A stretch of 64,000 nucleotides of DNA from Mycobacterium paraseoulense (GTDB taxonomy: Bacteria; Actinomycetota; Actinomycetes; Mycobacteriales; Mycobacteriaceae): the NCBI RefSeq assembly GCF_010731655.1, contig NZ_AP022619.1:1302001-1366000 (forward strand). The letters are read 5' to 3'. Positions 12,499 to 21,462 of the stretch are shown here, one piece after another. Every line of letters begins with the position of its first letter. The first letter of the stretch is position 1. The position numbers were made by a program, and so were the translations under genes. The notes below the pieces were generated by a model. The model saw only the letters and a program-made list of their open reading frames with translations, was not told the DNA's origin and did not search any database.

Positions 12499-13155
12499 AT
12501 GGCAGGTCCGCACTCGCCGAACCACACTGTCGGCGGTAGCGGACCCAGCGGACCCGAGCCGCCGGCCCAACCTCGGCCGTTCGATTTCCCCGAAGATCCC
12601 CGCGCCCGCGACGCAGCCCCCGCCAATTATGCCGGGCAACCGCCCCCGCCGATGCCCTACCCGCAGCGCCGGCCCAAGCGGCGGCTGATCATCGGCGTTC
12701 TGCTGGCCGTCGCGGTGGTCGCCGCCCTGACGGTGGCGATCGTGTACGGCGTTCGCACCAACGGGGCCAACACCGGCGCCACGTTCTCCGAGGGCGCCGC
12801 CAAGACGGCCATCCAGGGGTACCTGGACGCGCTCGACCACCGCGACATCGAGGAGATCGAACGCAACGCGCTGTGCGGCATGTACGACGGCGTCCGCGAC
12901 AAACGGTCCGACCAGGCGCTGGCCAAGCTGAGCAGCGACGCGTTCCGCAAGCAGTTCTCCCAGGTCGAGGTGACCTCGATCGACAAGATCGTCTACCTGT
13001 CGCAGTACCAGGCCCAGGCGCTGTTCACCATGAAGGCGTCGCCCGCGACCGGGGGCCCCCTGCGCGGTGACCTGCAGGGCATCGCCCAGCTGCTCTTTCA
13101 GCGGGGCCAGATCATGGTGTGCTCGTACGTGCTGCGCACCGGGGGCTCGTACTGA
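12499..13155 (+). CDS. Rv2203-like membrane protein
   Basis: A 218-residue single-span membrane protein. The first 60 residues are Pro/Gly-rich, followed by RRPKRRLIIGVLLAVAVVAALTVAIVYG (span about residues 57-78) and a C-terminal extracytoplasmic domain of about 135 residues with two Cys (NALCGMYD and IMVCSYVL) that could form a disulfide. The overall plan is that of small mycobacterial NTF2-like secreted-domain proteins: the GYLDALDHRDIEEIER helix fits such a fold. The ATG has GTAGGAG 7 nt upstream. Function is unknown. Confidence 0.88.
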   Translation: MAGPHSPNHTVGGSGPSGPEPPAQPRPFDFPEDPRARDAAPANYAGQPPPPMPYPQRRPKRRLIIGVLLAVAVVAALTVAIVYGVRTNGANTGATFSEGAAKTAIQGYLDALDHRDIEEIERNALCGMYDGVRDKRSDQALAKLSSDAFRKQFSQVEVTSIDKIVYLSQYQAQALFTMKASPATGGPLRGDLQGIAQLLFQRGQIMVCSYVLRTGGSY

Positions 13156-13181
13156 GCCGGTGCGCTGGCGGGCCTACCCGG

Positions 13182-13538
13182 TCAGTTGAACGAGTCGCCG
13201 CAGGCGCACGAACCGGTGGCGTTGGGGTTGTCGATCGTGAAGCCCTGCTTCTCGATGGTGTCGACGAAATCGATGGACGCGCCCTCCACGTAGGGCGCGC
13301 TCATCCGGTCCACCGTCAGCTTCACGCCGCCGAAGTCCGCGGTCAGGTCGCCGTCCAGCGTCCGGTCGTCGAAGAAGAGGTTGTAGCGCAGGCCTGCGCA
13401 CCCGCCCGGCTGGACCGCGATACGCAACGCCAGGTCGTCCCGTCCCTCCTGGTCCAGCAGGGACTTTGCCTTGGTGGCGGCGGCCTCGGTCAGGATCACG
13501 CCGTGCGTCTTGGCCTTCGACTCGTTTTGCACCGTCAT
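13182..13538 (-). CDS. HesB/IscA-family iron-sulfur carrier protein
   Basis: A 118-residue A-type carrier that hands Fe-S clusters to apo-proteins, close to M. tuberculosis Rv2204c (ErpA-like). The three cluster-ligand Cys are in GGCAGLRYNLFF and the C-terminal CACGDSFN. The ATG at 13538 gives the family start MTVQNES and has GTAGGAGAAG just upstream; longer in-frame starts run into Pro/Arg-rich sequence. Targets are not shown by context, but the window encodes many Fe-S proteins (QcrA, LipA, ferredoxin). Confidence 0.93.
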   Translation of the reverse strand: MTVQNESKAKTHGVILTEAAATKAKSLLDQEGRDDLALRIAVQPGGCAGLRYNLFFDDRTLDGDLTADFGGVKLTVDRMSAPYVEGASIDFVDTIEKQGFTIDNPNATGSCACGDSFN

Positions 13539-13637
13539 TGCTTCTCCTACATGCCTCATCGTTGGGTGGGTTCGTTCAGGTCGAGCCGGGTGGTCTCGCG
13601 TTAGGCGGCCCAATCCGCCAGGAAAAAGCCCACTGCA

Positions 13638-14717
13638 TCAACGGTACCTTGACGGACCGCTATTCCCGAGTCGCGCCGCCACCGTCGAGGCCAGCCCCAT
13701 GAGCTGGTTGGCCGCGTCGGCCTGCGCCAGCCGCACCGATCCGGCGTGGTCGGCGATGGACAAGGCGGCCATGATGCCCGCCGAGCGCACCGTGGCGTTG
13801 TCCAGGCCGACCTGACCCGCCAGCACGATCACGGGCAATCCCCGCGGGCGGGCCGCGTCGGCGAGAAAGCCCACCACCTTGCCGTGCAGCGACTGCTCAT
13901 CGAAGCGCCCTTCGCCGGTGACGATCAGCTCCGCCGTGTCCAGATCGTCGGCGAGCCGGGTGTGATGGGCGATGATCGCCGCCCCCGACTCGCAGCGGCC
14001 GCCCAGGGCCAGCAGCCCGGCGCCGATCCCGCCGGCGGCGGCCGCGCCCGGTTCGGCACTCACGTCGCGTCCGGCGACGGCTTCCAGGATGAGCGCCCAC
14101 GCCTGCAGGCGGACTTCCAGAGCCGCGACGGTGACCGTGTCCGCGCCCTTCTGCGGCCCGAACACCCTGGCCGCACCCCACGGCCCGAGCAGCGGATATT
14201 CGGTGTCGGAGGCGGCGACGAGCTCCACGTTGCCCAGTTGGCGACGGGCGGAATCCAGGCCGCCGAGCTCGGCGATCATGCCCTGCCCGCCGTCGGTGCA
14301 CGCGCTGCCGCCCAGCCCGATCACGATCCGCGTCGCCCCGGCCCGCATCACCTCGGCGATCAGCTGGCCCACTCCCCTGCTGTGGGCCGCCATCGCGGTC
14401 TCCGGGGTGGGCGGACCGCCCAGCAGGGCCAGGCCGCACGCCTGCGCGCACTCCAGGTAGGCGGTCGTCGTCGCGGGGTCGAACAGCCAGTGCGCTTCGA
14501 CCATGGTGGACAGCGGCCCGGACACCCGCAGGCGCCGCGTCTTGCCCCCCAACCGGCTGGCGAGCACCTCGAGGAAGCCGGGGCCGCCGTCGGACTGCGG
14601 GGCGACGATGAACCGGTCGCCCGGACGGGACCGGGTCCACCCCGTCGCGATCGCCGCCGCGGCCTCCACCGCAGTCATGCTGTCGCCATAGCAATCCGGG
14701 GCCACCAGGACGAGCAT
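13638..14717 (-). CDS. Glycerate kinase
   Basis: A 359-residue member of the GckA/glycerate kinase family (homologue of Rv2205c), converting glycerate to phosphoglycerate with ATP. Visible features are [16 protein letters not shown] at the start, [24 protein letters not shown] (a conserved glycine-rich substrate loop) and [16 protein letters not shown] near the C-terminus. The ATG at 14717 ([11 protein letters not shown]) is chosen over an upstream in-frame ATG, since the core begins here in the family. It stands alone on the minus strand, about 100 nt upstream of the HesB gene. The exact product is not predictable. Confidence 0.88.
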   Translation of the reverse strand: MLVLVAPDCYGDSMTAVEAAAAIATGWTRSRPGDRFIVAPQSDGGPGFLEVLASRLGGKTRRLRVSGPLSTMVEAHWLFDPATTTAYLECAQACGLALLGGPPTPETAMAAHSRGVGQLIAEVMRAGATRIVIGLGGSACTDGGQGMIAELGGLDSARRQLGNVELVAASDTEYPLLGPWGAARVFGPQKGADTVTVAALEVRLQAWALILEAVAGRDVSAEPGAAAAGGIGAGLLALGGRCESGAAIIAHHTRLADDLDTAELIVTGEGRFDEQSLHGKVVGFLADAARPRGLPVIVLAGQVGLDNATVRSAGIMAALSIADHAGSVRLAQADAANQLMGLASTVAARLGNSGPSRYR

Positions 14718-14895
14718 GGCGGGCAGCTGCAGACGGCCGGGAGCGAGGCCAAAGGCAACATCATCCGAGGCCATCGACCCGTCGTCCATCACAGGCAGCC
14801 GTTCATCACTGGTAAGAGTAGGGCCAAGTGAGGCGCTGACGCAGGTCTAATAGCGAGGCATTCCAAGCCAATTCCGGGACGGGACATCCGCGAAG

Positions 14896-14908
14896 TAACC
14901 TGGCCTCT
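14896..14908 (+). promoter_or_regulatory. Candidate leaderless promoter of the Rv2206-like gene
   Basis: TAACCT at 14896-14901 stands 7 nt before the GTG start at 14909, with no Shine-Dalgarno sequence between. Hexamer and spacing fit leaderless mycobacterial initiation. Confidence 0.4.
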
Positions 14909-15589
14909 GTGAAGTTGATGGGCCGTAAGAAGGGCCAGGACGATCTTGACGGGGGCGCGGCGGCGGTCGACGCCACCGGAGCCGGAGAAGCGACCTCTCG
15001 GGGCTCGCGTGGGACGACCCCGAAGGGCCGCCCCACGCCCAAACGCAGCGAAGCGCGGCGCACCGCGCGCAAGGGCCCGGTCGCGCCCGCACCGATGACC
15101 GCGGCGGAGGCGCGGGCCCGCCGCAAATCGTTGGCCGGCCCCAAGCTCAGCCGCGAGGAGCGCAAGGCCGACCGGGTGGCCAGCCGCGCGAAGATGGCCA
15201 ACCGACGCGAGCGCATGATGGCCGGCGACGAGGCATACCTGTTGCCGCGCGACCAGGGCCCGGTCCGGCGCTACGTGCGCGACGTGGTGGATTCCCGGCG
15301 CAACCTGCTGGGCCTGTTCATGCCGGCGACGCTGTTCTTGATGTTCGCCATGTTCACCACCCCGCAGCTGCAGCTCTACGTCTCCCCGGCGATGCTGCTG
15401 CTGATGGGCGTGATGATGGTCGACGGGCTGCTCCTGGGCCGCAAGGTGAGCAAGCTGGTGGACGCGAAGTTCCCGGAGAACACCGAAACCCGTTGGAAGC
15501 TGGGCCTCTACGCCGCCAGCCGGGCGTCGCAGATGCGGCGGTTGCGCACGCCGCGGCCTCAGGTCGGGCGCGGCAGCGATGTCCGTTAG
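14909..15589 (+). CDS. Rv2206-like DUF3043 membrane protein
   Basis: A 226-residue protein with a strongly basic, Lys/Arg-rich first half (TAAEARARRKSLAGPKLS, REERKADRVASRAKMANRRE) and two adjacent membrane spans at about residues 140-180 (GLFMPATLFLMFAMFTT, AMLLLMGVMMVDGLLLG). This matches the DUF3043 family of actinobacteria. The basic region could contact nucleic acid or acidic lipid, but no role is known. It starts with GTG at 14909. The next gene, cobU, begins 27 nt after its stop, so co-transcription is possible. Confidence 0.9.
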   Translation: MKLMGRKKGQDDLDGGAAAVDATGAGEATSRGSRGTTPKGRPTPKRSEARRTARKGPVAPAPMTAAEARARRKSLAGPKLSREERKADRVASRAKMANRRERMMAGDEAYLLPRDQGPVRRYVRDVVDSRRNLLGLFMPATLFLMFAMFTTPQLQLYVSPAMLLLMGVMMVDGLLLGRKVSKLVDAKFPENTETRWKLGLYAASRASQMRRLRTPRPQVGRGSDVR

Positions 15590-15615
15590 ACATCGCCGGA
15601 AAGCCGCCTGAGCGA

Positions 15616-16152
15616 GTGCGCACGCTGGTGCTCGGCGGGATCCGATCGGGCAAATCCCGGTGGGCGGAGGGCGCCATCGCCGAGGCGCTGCCGGCCGGCC
15701 GATCGGTGTGTTACCTGGCCCCGGGGCCGACCGGTGCGGACGACGCGGCCTGGGCGGACCGGGTCGCCGAGCACCGCAGCCGCCGCCCGGGGCATTGGTC
15801 GACGGTCGAAACCGACGACATCGCAAGCCAACTGCGCGGGTCGCCGGACACCCCGACGCTCGTCGACGACCTGGGCGCCTGGTTGACCGGCACGCTGGAC
15901 CGCCACGGCGGGTGGGACGGCGGGTCGGTGGCGGCTCCGGTCCGCGACCTGCTCGCCGCGATCGGCTCATTCAGCTCCACGTTGGTGGTCGTGAGCCCGG
16001 AGGTCGGGCTGACCGTCGTCCCGGCCACCGCGTCCGGGCGCCGGTTCGCCGACGAACTGGGCGGCCTCAACCAGCGCGTCGCCGACGTCTGCGACCGGGT
16101 GGTCCTGGTGGTGGCCGGGCAGGCGGTGCCGATCAAGCCGTCGGGGACCTGA
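15616..16152 (+). CDS. cobU: Cobinamide kinase / cobinamide phosphate guanylyltransferase
   Basis: CobU phosphorylates adenosylcobinamide and adds GMP, activating it for nucleotide loop attachment. The 178-residue product has the P-loop GGIRSGKS at residues 7-14, the conserved [13 protein letters not shown] segment and VNEVGL-like [12 protein letters not shown]. It ends in [14 protein letters not shown]. The start GTG at 15616 puts the P-loop at the usual distance from the N-terminus. Its stop overlaps the cobT start by one base (TGATG). In M. tuberculosis cobU sits elsewhere (Rv0254c, recalled), and this protein is clearly diverged from it. Confidence 0.9.
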   Translation: MRTLVLGGIRSGKSRWAEGAIAEALPAGRSVCYLAPGPTGADDAAWADRVAEHRSRRPGHWSTVETDDIASQLRGSPDTPTLVDDLGAWLTGTLDRHGGWDGGSVAAPVRDLLAAIGSFSSTLVVVSPEVGLTVVPATASGRRFADELGGLNQRVADVCDRVVLVVAGQAVPIKPSGT

Positions 16153-17204
16153 TGGACTTCGCCCCGGTATCGCCGCCCGATGCGGGCGTCGCCGCTACGG
16201 CCCGCGCCCGCCAGGACACCCTGACCAAGCCAAGGGGAGCGCTGGGCCGCCTCGAGGATCTGTCGGTGTGGCTCGCCTCATGTCAGGGGCATTGCCCGCC
16301 AAGGCAATTCGAGCGCGCCCGGGTGGTCGTGTTCGCCGGCGACCACGGGGTCGCCCGGTCCGGGGTATCGGCCTACCCACCGGAGGTGACCGCCCAGATG
16401 GTCGCCAACTTCGAAGCCGGCGGAGCGGCGATCAATGTGCTGGCCGAGGTCGCCGGCGCCACGGTGCGCGTCGCGGATGTGGCGGTGGCGGGCGACGCGT
16501 TCACGGACCGCATCGGCGCCCACAAGGTGCGGCGCGGCAGCGGCGACATCACCGTCGAGGACGCGCTGACCCATGACGAGACCGTCGCCGCGATCGCCGC
16601 GGGCCGGGCCATCGCCGACGAGGAGGTCGACTCCGGCGCCGACCTGCTGATCGCCGGGGACATGGGGATCGGCAACACCACCCCGGCCGCGGTGTTGGTG
16701 GCGGCGCTGACGAACGCCGAACCGGTCGCGGTGGTGGGCTTCGGCACCGGGATCGACGACGCCGGATGGGCGCGCAAGACGGCCGCGGTGCGCGATGCCC
16801 TGTTCCGGGCGCGGCTGGTGCTGCCCGACCCGGTGGCGCTGCTGCGCTGCGGCGGCGGTGCCGACCTGGCCGCGCTGGCGGGGTTCTGCGCGCAGGCCGC
16901 CGTGCGGCGCACCCCGCTGCTGCTCGACGGGATGGCGGTGACGGCCGCCGCGTTGGTCGCCGAACGGCTCGCCCCCGGCGCGCGGCTGTGGTGGCAGGCC
17001 GGTCACCGGTCCACCGAGCCGGGCCATGCCCTGGCGCTGACCGATCTCGGCCTGGAGCCGATCCTGGATCTGCGGATGCGGCTGGGCGAGGGCAGCGGCG
17101 CCGCGCTGGCGCTGCCGGTGTTGCGCGCCGCGGTGGCCACGCTGTCGTCGATGGCGACGTTCGCGCAGGCGGGCGTGTCCGACCGGGCCGCTCCCCCGTC
17201 GTGA
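16152..17204 (+). CDS. cobT: Nicotinate-nucleotide-dimethylbenzimidazole phosphoribosyltransferase
   Basis: CobT activates the lower ligand base of cobalamin as alpha-ribazole phosphate. The 350 residues show [17 protein letters not shown] (substrate loop), [21 protein letters not shown] and, near the C-terminus, [14 protein letters not shown], whose Glu is the family's catalytic base. The ATG at 16152 overlaps the cobU stop. The GTG of cobS overlaps this stop as GTGA, so cobU-cobT-cobS is a coupled unit. Slightly shorter than the M. tuberculosis protein (361, recalled), mostly at the N-terminus. Confidence 0.95.
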   Translation: MDFAPVSPPDAGVAATARARQDTLTKPRGALGRLEDLSVWLASCQGHCPPRQFERARVVVFAGDHGVARSGVSAYPPEVTAQMVANFEAGGAAINVLAEVAGATVRVADVAVAGDAFTDRIGAHKVRRGSGDITVEDALTHDETVAAIAAGRAIADEEVDSGADLLIAGDMGIGNTTPAAVLVAALTNAEPVAVVGFGTGIDDAGWARKTAAVRDALFRARLVLPDPVALLRCGGGADLAALAGFCAQAAVRRTPLLLDGMAVTAAALVAERLAPGARLWWQAGHRSTEPGHALALTDLGLEPILDLRMRLGEGSGAALALPVLRAAVATLSSMATFAQAGVSDRAAPPS

Positions 17205-17959
17205 TGCGTTCGCTGGCAACGGCTTTCGCGTTCGGCACAGTGCTGCCCGTGCCGCGTGCGCACGACGCTGCGATGGGCCCGGGCGGCATGACGGCGCTGC
17301 CCGCGGTGGGCGCCGTCCTGGGCGCCTTGGCCGCGGCCGTGACGTGGGGCGGGGCGTGGGCGTTCGGGGCGTCCAGTCCGCTGTCCGGGCTGCTCGCGGT
17401 CGCGGCGCTGCTGCTGGCCACCCGTGGCCTGCACATCGACGGGGTGGCCGACACGGCCGACGGCCTGGGCTGTTACGGGCCGCCGCAGCGTGCGCTGGCG
17501 GTGATGCGCGACGGGTCGACCGGACCGTTCGGCGCGGCGGCGGTCGCCGTGGTGATCGCGCTGCAGGGGCTGGCCTTCGCCGCGCTCGGGGCGGCGGGCA
17601 GGCCGGGAATCGTCGGCATCGCCGTGGCGGTGTTCGCCGGCCGGGTGGCCGCGGTGCTGGCCGCACGGCGGTCGGTGCCGGCGGCCGCGGGCAGCGCCCT
17701 GGGGGCGCGGGTGGCGGGCAGCCAGTCCGGGCCCGTGGTGGTGGCCTGGGTCGCGGTGCTGCTGGCCGCCTCGCTGGCCGCCGGTCCGCGGCCGTGGCAG
17801 GGGCCGGCGGGCGTGCTGGCGGGCCTGTGCTGCGGCGCGGTGTTGGTGCGGCACTGCGTGCGCCGCTTCGGCGGCATCACCGGTGACGTGCTGGGCGCCG
17901 CCATCGAGCTGACCACGACGGTGAGCGCCGTGGCGCTCGCCGGATTGGTGCGGTTCTAG
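17201..17959 (+). CDS. cobS: Cobalamin synthase (adenosylcobinamide-GDP ribazoletransferase)
   Basis: CobS is an integral membrane enzyme that joins adenosylcobinamide-GDP to alpha-ribazole, the last or next-to-last cobalamin step. The 252-residue product is almost wholly hydrophobic, with [16 protein letters not shown], the metal-binding Asp cluster of the family, and the C-terminal [16 protein letters not shown] motif. The GTG at 17201 ([12 protein letters not shown]) is chosen because it overlaps the cobT stop as GTGA. ATG at 17204 would remove one residue. A perfect hairpin follows the stop. Confidence 0.95.
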   Translation: MMRSLATAFAFGTVLPVPRAHDAAMGPGGMTALPAVGAVLGALAAAVTWGGAWAFGASSPLSGLLAVAALLLATRGLHIDGVADTADGLGCYGPPQRALAVMRDGSTGPFGAAAVAVVIALQGLAFAALGAAGRPGIVGIAVAVFAGRVAAVLAARRSVPAAAGSALGARVAGSQSGPVVVAWVAVLLAASLAAGPRPWQGPAGVLAGLCCGAVLVRHCVRRFGGITGDVLGAAIELTTTVSAVALAGLVRF

Positions 17960-17962
17960 CCG

Positions 17963-17988
17963 CGAGCGCCCGGGCCGCCGGGCGCTCG
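17963..17988. terminator. Hairpin between convergent cobS and ilvE
   Basis: An 11-bp perfect GC stem (arms 17963-17973 and 17978-17988) with a 4-nt loop lies 3 nt after the cobS stop. There is no U-tract, as is usual for mycobacterial terminators. It could serve both convergent genes. Confidence 0.5.
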
Positions 17989-18028
17989 GGCCCGGCGGCC
18001 CGGCTGGGCGGGCGTTCGGGCGAGACGA

Positions 18029-19135
18029 TCAGCCCAGCCGCGCCATCCAGCCGTGGGTGTCGGCGAAGGTCCCCCGCTGGATCCCGGTCAACGTGTCGCG
18101 CAGCGCCATCGTCACCTCACCGGGCTGGGCGTCGGCGACGGTGAACTCGGTGTCGCCGTACTTGACGCGCGAGACCGGGGTGATTACGGCGGCGGTGCCG
18201 CAGGCGAACACCTCGGTGATCTCGCCGGCGGCGGCCTTCTTCTGCCATTCGTCGATGTCGATCTTGCGTTCCTCGACGGAGAATCCCGCGTCAATCGCTA
18301 ACTGCAGCAACGAATCCCGGGTGATCCCCGGCAACAGCGAGCCGGACAGTTCCGGGGTGACCAACCGCGCCGACCCGCCGCTGCCGAACACGAAGAAGAT
18401 GTTCATGCCGCCCATCTCTTCGACGAAGCGACGTTCGACGGCGTCCAGCCACACCACCTGGTCACACCCGTGCGCGGCGGCCTCGGCCTGCGCCAGCAGC
18501 GAGGCGGCGTAATTGCCACCGAACTTGGCCGCACCGGTGCCGCCGGGACTGGCCCGCACGTAGTCCGTCGACACCCAGACGGTGACGGGGTTGATGCCGC
18601 CCTTGAAATACGCCCCGGCCGGCGAGGCGATCAGCAGGTAGCGGTACCGCTTGGACGGCCGCACGCCCAGCCCGGGCTCGGTGGCGATGATGAACGGGCG
18701 CAGATACAGCGCCTGTTCGCCCCCGGCGGCGGGAACCCAGGGCTTATCGACGGCGATGAGTTGACACAGCGAGCCCATGAACAGTTCGTCGGGCAGCTCG
18801 GGCATCGCGAGCCGCCGCGCCGACGACCGCATGCGCGCGGCGTTGGCCTCGGCGCGAAACGACACGACCGAGCCGTCGGCCCAGCGGTACGCCTTGAGCC
18901 CTTCGAAGATCTCCTGCGCGTAGTGCAGCACGATCGCCGACGGGTCCAGCTCTATCGGGCCGTACGGGATGACCCGCGCGTTGTGCCAGCCCTGCTCCTC
19001 GTCGTAATCGATCGACACCATGTGGTCGGTGAAGTACTTGCCGAAACCGGGCTCGGCCAGGATGGATTCACGGTCGGCGTCGGTCACCGGATGGGCCGAG
19101 CGGGAAACCGTGAACTCGAGGGAGCCGCTGGTCAT
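18029..19135 (-). CDS. ilvE: Branched-chain amino acid aminotransferase
   Basis: PLP enzyme that transaminates Leu, Ile and Val; in mycobacteria it also contributes to methionine regeneration. The 368-residue product equals the M. tuberculosis length. Lys204 in [12 protein letters not shown] is the PLP lysine. [13 protein letters not shown] and [11 protein letters not shown] are fold class IV hallmarks. The ATG at 19135 is chosen: the family start is [10 protein letters not shown], and an in-frame extension upstream has no similarity. A TACAAT 6 nt before the ATG suggests leaderless expression. It lies downstream of gcvT with 52 nt between. Confidence 0.96.
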   Translation of the reverse strand: MTSGSLEFTVSRSAHPVTDADRESILAEPGFGKYFTDHMVSIDYDEEQGWHNARVIPYGPIELDPSAIVLHYAQEIFEGLKAYRWADGSVVSFRAEANAARMRSSARRLAMPELPDELFMGSLCQLIAVDKPWVPAAGGEQALYLRPFIIATEPGLGVRPSKRYRYLLIASPAGAYFKGGINPVTVWVSTDYVRASPGGTGAAKFGGNYAASLLAQAEAAAHGCDQVVWLDAVERRFVEEMGGMNIFFVFGSGGSARLVTPELSGSLLPGITRDSLLQLAIDAGFSVEERKIDIDEWQKKAAAGEITEVFACGTAAVITPVSRVKYGDTEFTVADAQPGEVTMALRDTLTGIQRGTFADTHGWMARLG

Positions 19136-19147
19136 GGCGTGATTGTA
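19136..19147 (-). promoter_or_regulatory. Candidate leaderless promoter of ilvE
   Basis: On the minus strand TACAAT (19147-19142), within TATACAAT, precedes the ilvE ATG by 6 nt. The match to TANNNT is strong and there is no Shine-Dalgarno sequence. This is an inferred promoter. Confidence 0.45.
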
Positions 19148-19187
19148 TATCCGCCTGCGACCGGGCTTTTCACCCGAACCTGCGGCA

Positions 19188-20285
19188 CTACCGGGTCTTC
19201 GCTTCCACGAAGGGCGGCCGCACGACCTCACACTCGGCGGCGCGCCCGCGGATGTCGACGGTGATGCGCTGGCCGTCCTCGACCCCGGCGTCGGCGTCGA
19301 TCAGCGCCAGCCCGATCCCGACTTGCAGCGTCGGGGAGAACGTCCCCGACGTGGTGACGCCCACCGGCGTCTCACCGGCGAGCACCGTCAGGCCGGGGCG
19401 CAGCACACCGCGGCCGACCATTCGCAGCCCGCGCAGCAGCCGCCGCGGCCCCGCCGCCTTCTCCGCCAGCAGCGCGTCGCGGCCGAAGAACGCGTCCTTC
19501 TTCCAGCCGATCGCCCACCCGCATCGGGCCTGCAGCGGCGAAATGTCGCGCGCCAGTTCATGCCCGTGCAGCGGGTAACCCATCTCCGTGCGTAGCGTGT
19601 CCCGCGCGCCCAGGCCCGCCGGCTCGCCGCCGGCGGCGGCAACGGCCGTGGCCAGCGCGTCGAACACCACACCCGAGGATTCCCACGGCGGTAGCAGCTC
19701 GTAGCCGTGTTCTCCGGTGTAGCCGGTCCGGCACACCCGCACCGGCACTCCGGCGTAGGAGGCGTCGGCGTAGCCCATGTAGTCCATGTCGGTGGGCAGG
19801 CCGACCTCGCCGAGCACGGCCGCCGATCGCGGGCCCTGCACCGCCAGCACCGCATAGGAGCGATGCTCGTTGGTGATCGTCAGGCCGGCGGGGGCCGCCG
19901 CCCGCAGCGCCTCGACCACCGCGGCGGTGTTGGCCGCGTTGGGCACCAGAAAGATCTCGTCGTCGCCGACGTAGTAGGCGATCAAATCGTCGATAACGCC
20001 CCCGGATTCGGTGCAACACAACGTGTATTGCGCCTTGCCCGGGCCGATGCGGCTCAAGTCGTTGGTGAGCGTCGAGTTGACGAATTCGGCGGCACCGGGT
20101 CCGCGGATCAACGCCTTGCCGAGGTGGCTGACGTCGAACAGGCCGACCGCGTTGCGGGTGGCGTTGTGCTCGCTGACGGTGCCGGCATACGACACGGGCA
20201 TGAGCCAGCCGCTGAACTCGGCGAAACTGGCCCCCAGGTCGCGGTGGCGGTCTTCCAGCGGGCCGTGCTGTAGGTCATCGGTCAC
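19188..20285 (-). CDS. gcvT: Glycine cleavage system T protein (aminomethyltransferase)
   Basis: GcvT releases ammonia from the aminomethyl group on lipoyl-GcvH and forms methylene-tetrahydrofolate. The 365 residues show [37 protein letters not shown], a [14 protein letters not shown] folate-site segment and [16 protein letters not shown], all typical. The GTG at 20285 is favoured because a TAGGGT -10 lies 8 nt before it. The other glycine-cleavage genes (gcvP, gcvH) are not in the window. It is divergent from the adenylyl cyclase, with only 41 nt between starts, too short for a glycine riboswitch. Confidence 0.95.
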   Translation of the reverse strand: MTDDLQHGPLEDRHRDLGASFAEFSGWLMPVSYAGTVSEHNATRNAVGLFDVSHLGKALIRGPGAAEFVNSTLTNDLSRIGPGKAQYTLCCTESGGVIDDLIAYYVGDDEIFLVPNAANTAAVVEALRAAAPAGLTITNEHRSYAVLAVQGPRSAAVLGEVGLPTDMDYMGYADASYAGVPVRVCRTGYTGEHGYELLPPWESSGVVFDALATAVAAAGGEPAGLGARDTLRTEMGYPLHGHELARDISPLQARCGWAIGWKKDAFFGRDALLAEKAAGPRRLLRGLRMVGRGVLRPGLTVLAGETPVGVTTSGTFSPTLQVGIGLALIDADAGVEDGQRITVDIRGRAAECEVVRPPFVEAKTR

Positions 20286-20326
20286 GACGGTTCACCCTAA
20301 TCCCGTGTGCTGGCACACTTGGGTGG
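20286..20326. promoter_or_regulatory. Divergent leaderless promoter pair, gcvT and adenylyl cyclase
   Basis: Minus strand: TAGGGT (20299-20294) stands 8 nt before the gcvT GTG. Plus strand: CACACT (20314-20319) stands 7 nt before the cyclase GTG. Both genes thus appear leaderless, with the two -10 elements only 14 nt apart and pointing away from each other. The cyclase hexamer is the weaker of the two. Confidence 0.4.
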
Positions 20327-21451
20327 GTGGTCGATTCCCCGGACTTCGCGGCGCTCGAGGCCGCCGGGATCGCCAACGCGCGCGAGCGGGCCGACCTGAT
20401 CAAGTACCTGGACGAGCTCGGCTTCACCGTCGAGGAGATGGTGGAGGCCGAACAACGCGGACGGCTGTTCGGGCTCGCCGGCGACGTCCTGCAATGGTCC
20501 GGGCGCCCGATCCACACGATTGCGACCGCGGCCGAACAACTCGGATTGTCGCCCGAGGAGGTCGCCCAGGCGTGGGGTTTGCTCGGCCTGACGGTCGCCG
20601 GCCCCGACGTTCCGGTGCTGAGCCAGGCCGACGTCGACGCGCTGGCGACCTGGGTCGGCTTGAAGACGGTGGTGGGTGAGGAGGGCGCGTTCGGATTGCT
20701 GCGGGTGCTGGGTGCCGCGATGGCCCGGCTCGCGGAGGCCGAGTCGACGGCGATCCGGGCCGGGACGCCCGACATCCAGATGACCTACACCAACGACGAA
20801 CTCGCCACGGCCCAGGCGTACCGCGCGGTCGCGGAGTTCGTCCCCCGGATTTCGGCGCTGATCGACGTCGTCCACCGCCACCATCTGACCGGCGCCCGCA
20901 CCCACTTCGAGGGCGTCCTTCGCGATACCTCGGCAAGCGTGGTGTGCGGCATCGGTTTTGCGGATCTGTCCGGCTTCACCGTGCTCACCCGCGCGCTCGA
21001 CCCCGCGCAGCTTTCGTATTTGCTGAACGAGTTCGCCGGCACCGTCGCCGACGTGGTGCACCGCGACGGCGGGCGGGTGGTGAAGTTCATCGGTGACGAG
21101 GTGATGTGGGTGAGCGCGTCTCCCGAACGCCTCGCCCGGGCGGCGGTCGACCTCGTCGAGCATCCGCGGGCGCGCGAGGAGGGTCTGCAGGTGCGGGCGG
21201 GCCTCGCGTACGGCGCCGTCCTGGCGATCAACGGTGACTACTTCGGCAGTCCGGTCAACCTGGCGGCGCGTCTGGTCGGGGCCGCGGCCCCGTCCCAGAT
21301 CTTGGCCGATTCGGCCCTGCACGAGCAACTTCCGCAGTGGCCGGCGACCGCCCGTGGCCCCTTTGACCTCAAGGGCTTTGACGACCCCGTCGTCGCCTTC
21401 GAGCTGCACGGCGGGGGCGCCGCCGACCTCGGCGCGGGCTCCGGCGATTAG
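20327..21451 (+). CDS. Class III adenylyl cyclase (Rv2212-like)
   Basis: Makes cAMP from ATP. The 374-residue product has an N-terminal regulatory half (helical, HTH-like TIATAAEQLGLSPEEVAQAWGLL and a following bundle) seen in the pH-sensing Rv2212/Rv1264 group, and a C-terminal cyclase domain. That domain shows GFADLSGFTVLT (first metal Asp), KFIGDEVMWVS (second metal Asp) and NLAARLVGAA (transition-state Asn and Arg). Starts with GTG at 20327. It ends in a Gly/Ala-rich tail whose TAG is part of the pepB promoter hexamer. Membrane spans are absent, so it is cytosolic. Confidence 0.92.
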   Translation: MVDSPDFAALEAAGIANARERADLIKYLDELGFTVEEMVEAEQRGRLFGLAGDVLQWSGRPIHTIATAAEQLGLSPEEVAQAWGLLGLTVAGPDVPVLSQADVDALATWVGLKTVVGEEGAFGLLRVLGAAMARLAEAESTAIRAGTPDIQMTYTNDELATAQAYRAVAEFVPRISALIDVVHRHHLTGARTHFEGVLRDTSASVVCGIGFADLSGFTVLTRALDPAQLSYLLNEFAGTVADVVHRDGGRVVKFIGDEVMWVSASPERLARAAVDLVEHPRAREEGLQVRAGLAYGAVLAINGDYFGSPVNLAARLVGAAAPSQILADSALHEQLPQWPATARGPFDLKGFDDPVVAFELHGGGAADLGAGSGD

Positions 21452-21462
21452 GGTAACTGCCC
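21449..21462 (+). promoter_or_regulatory. Candidate leaderless promoter of pepB
   Basis: TAGGGT at 21449-21454, which includes the stop codon of the cyclase gene, is followed by 8 nt and the pepB GTG at 21463. It is the same hexamer and spacing as at gcvT. It would let pepB be transcribed independently of the cyclase gene. Confidence 0.45.

Noticed and set aside
17960..18028. Site of an Rv2209-like membrane protein gene after cobS
   Set aside because: cobS is followed at once by a hairpin and convergent ilvE; no remnant of such a gene is seen.
20286..20326. Glycine riboswitch before gcvT
   Set aside because: Only 41 nt separate the divergent starts and the gene appears leaderless, so there is no room for an aptamer.
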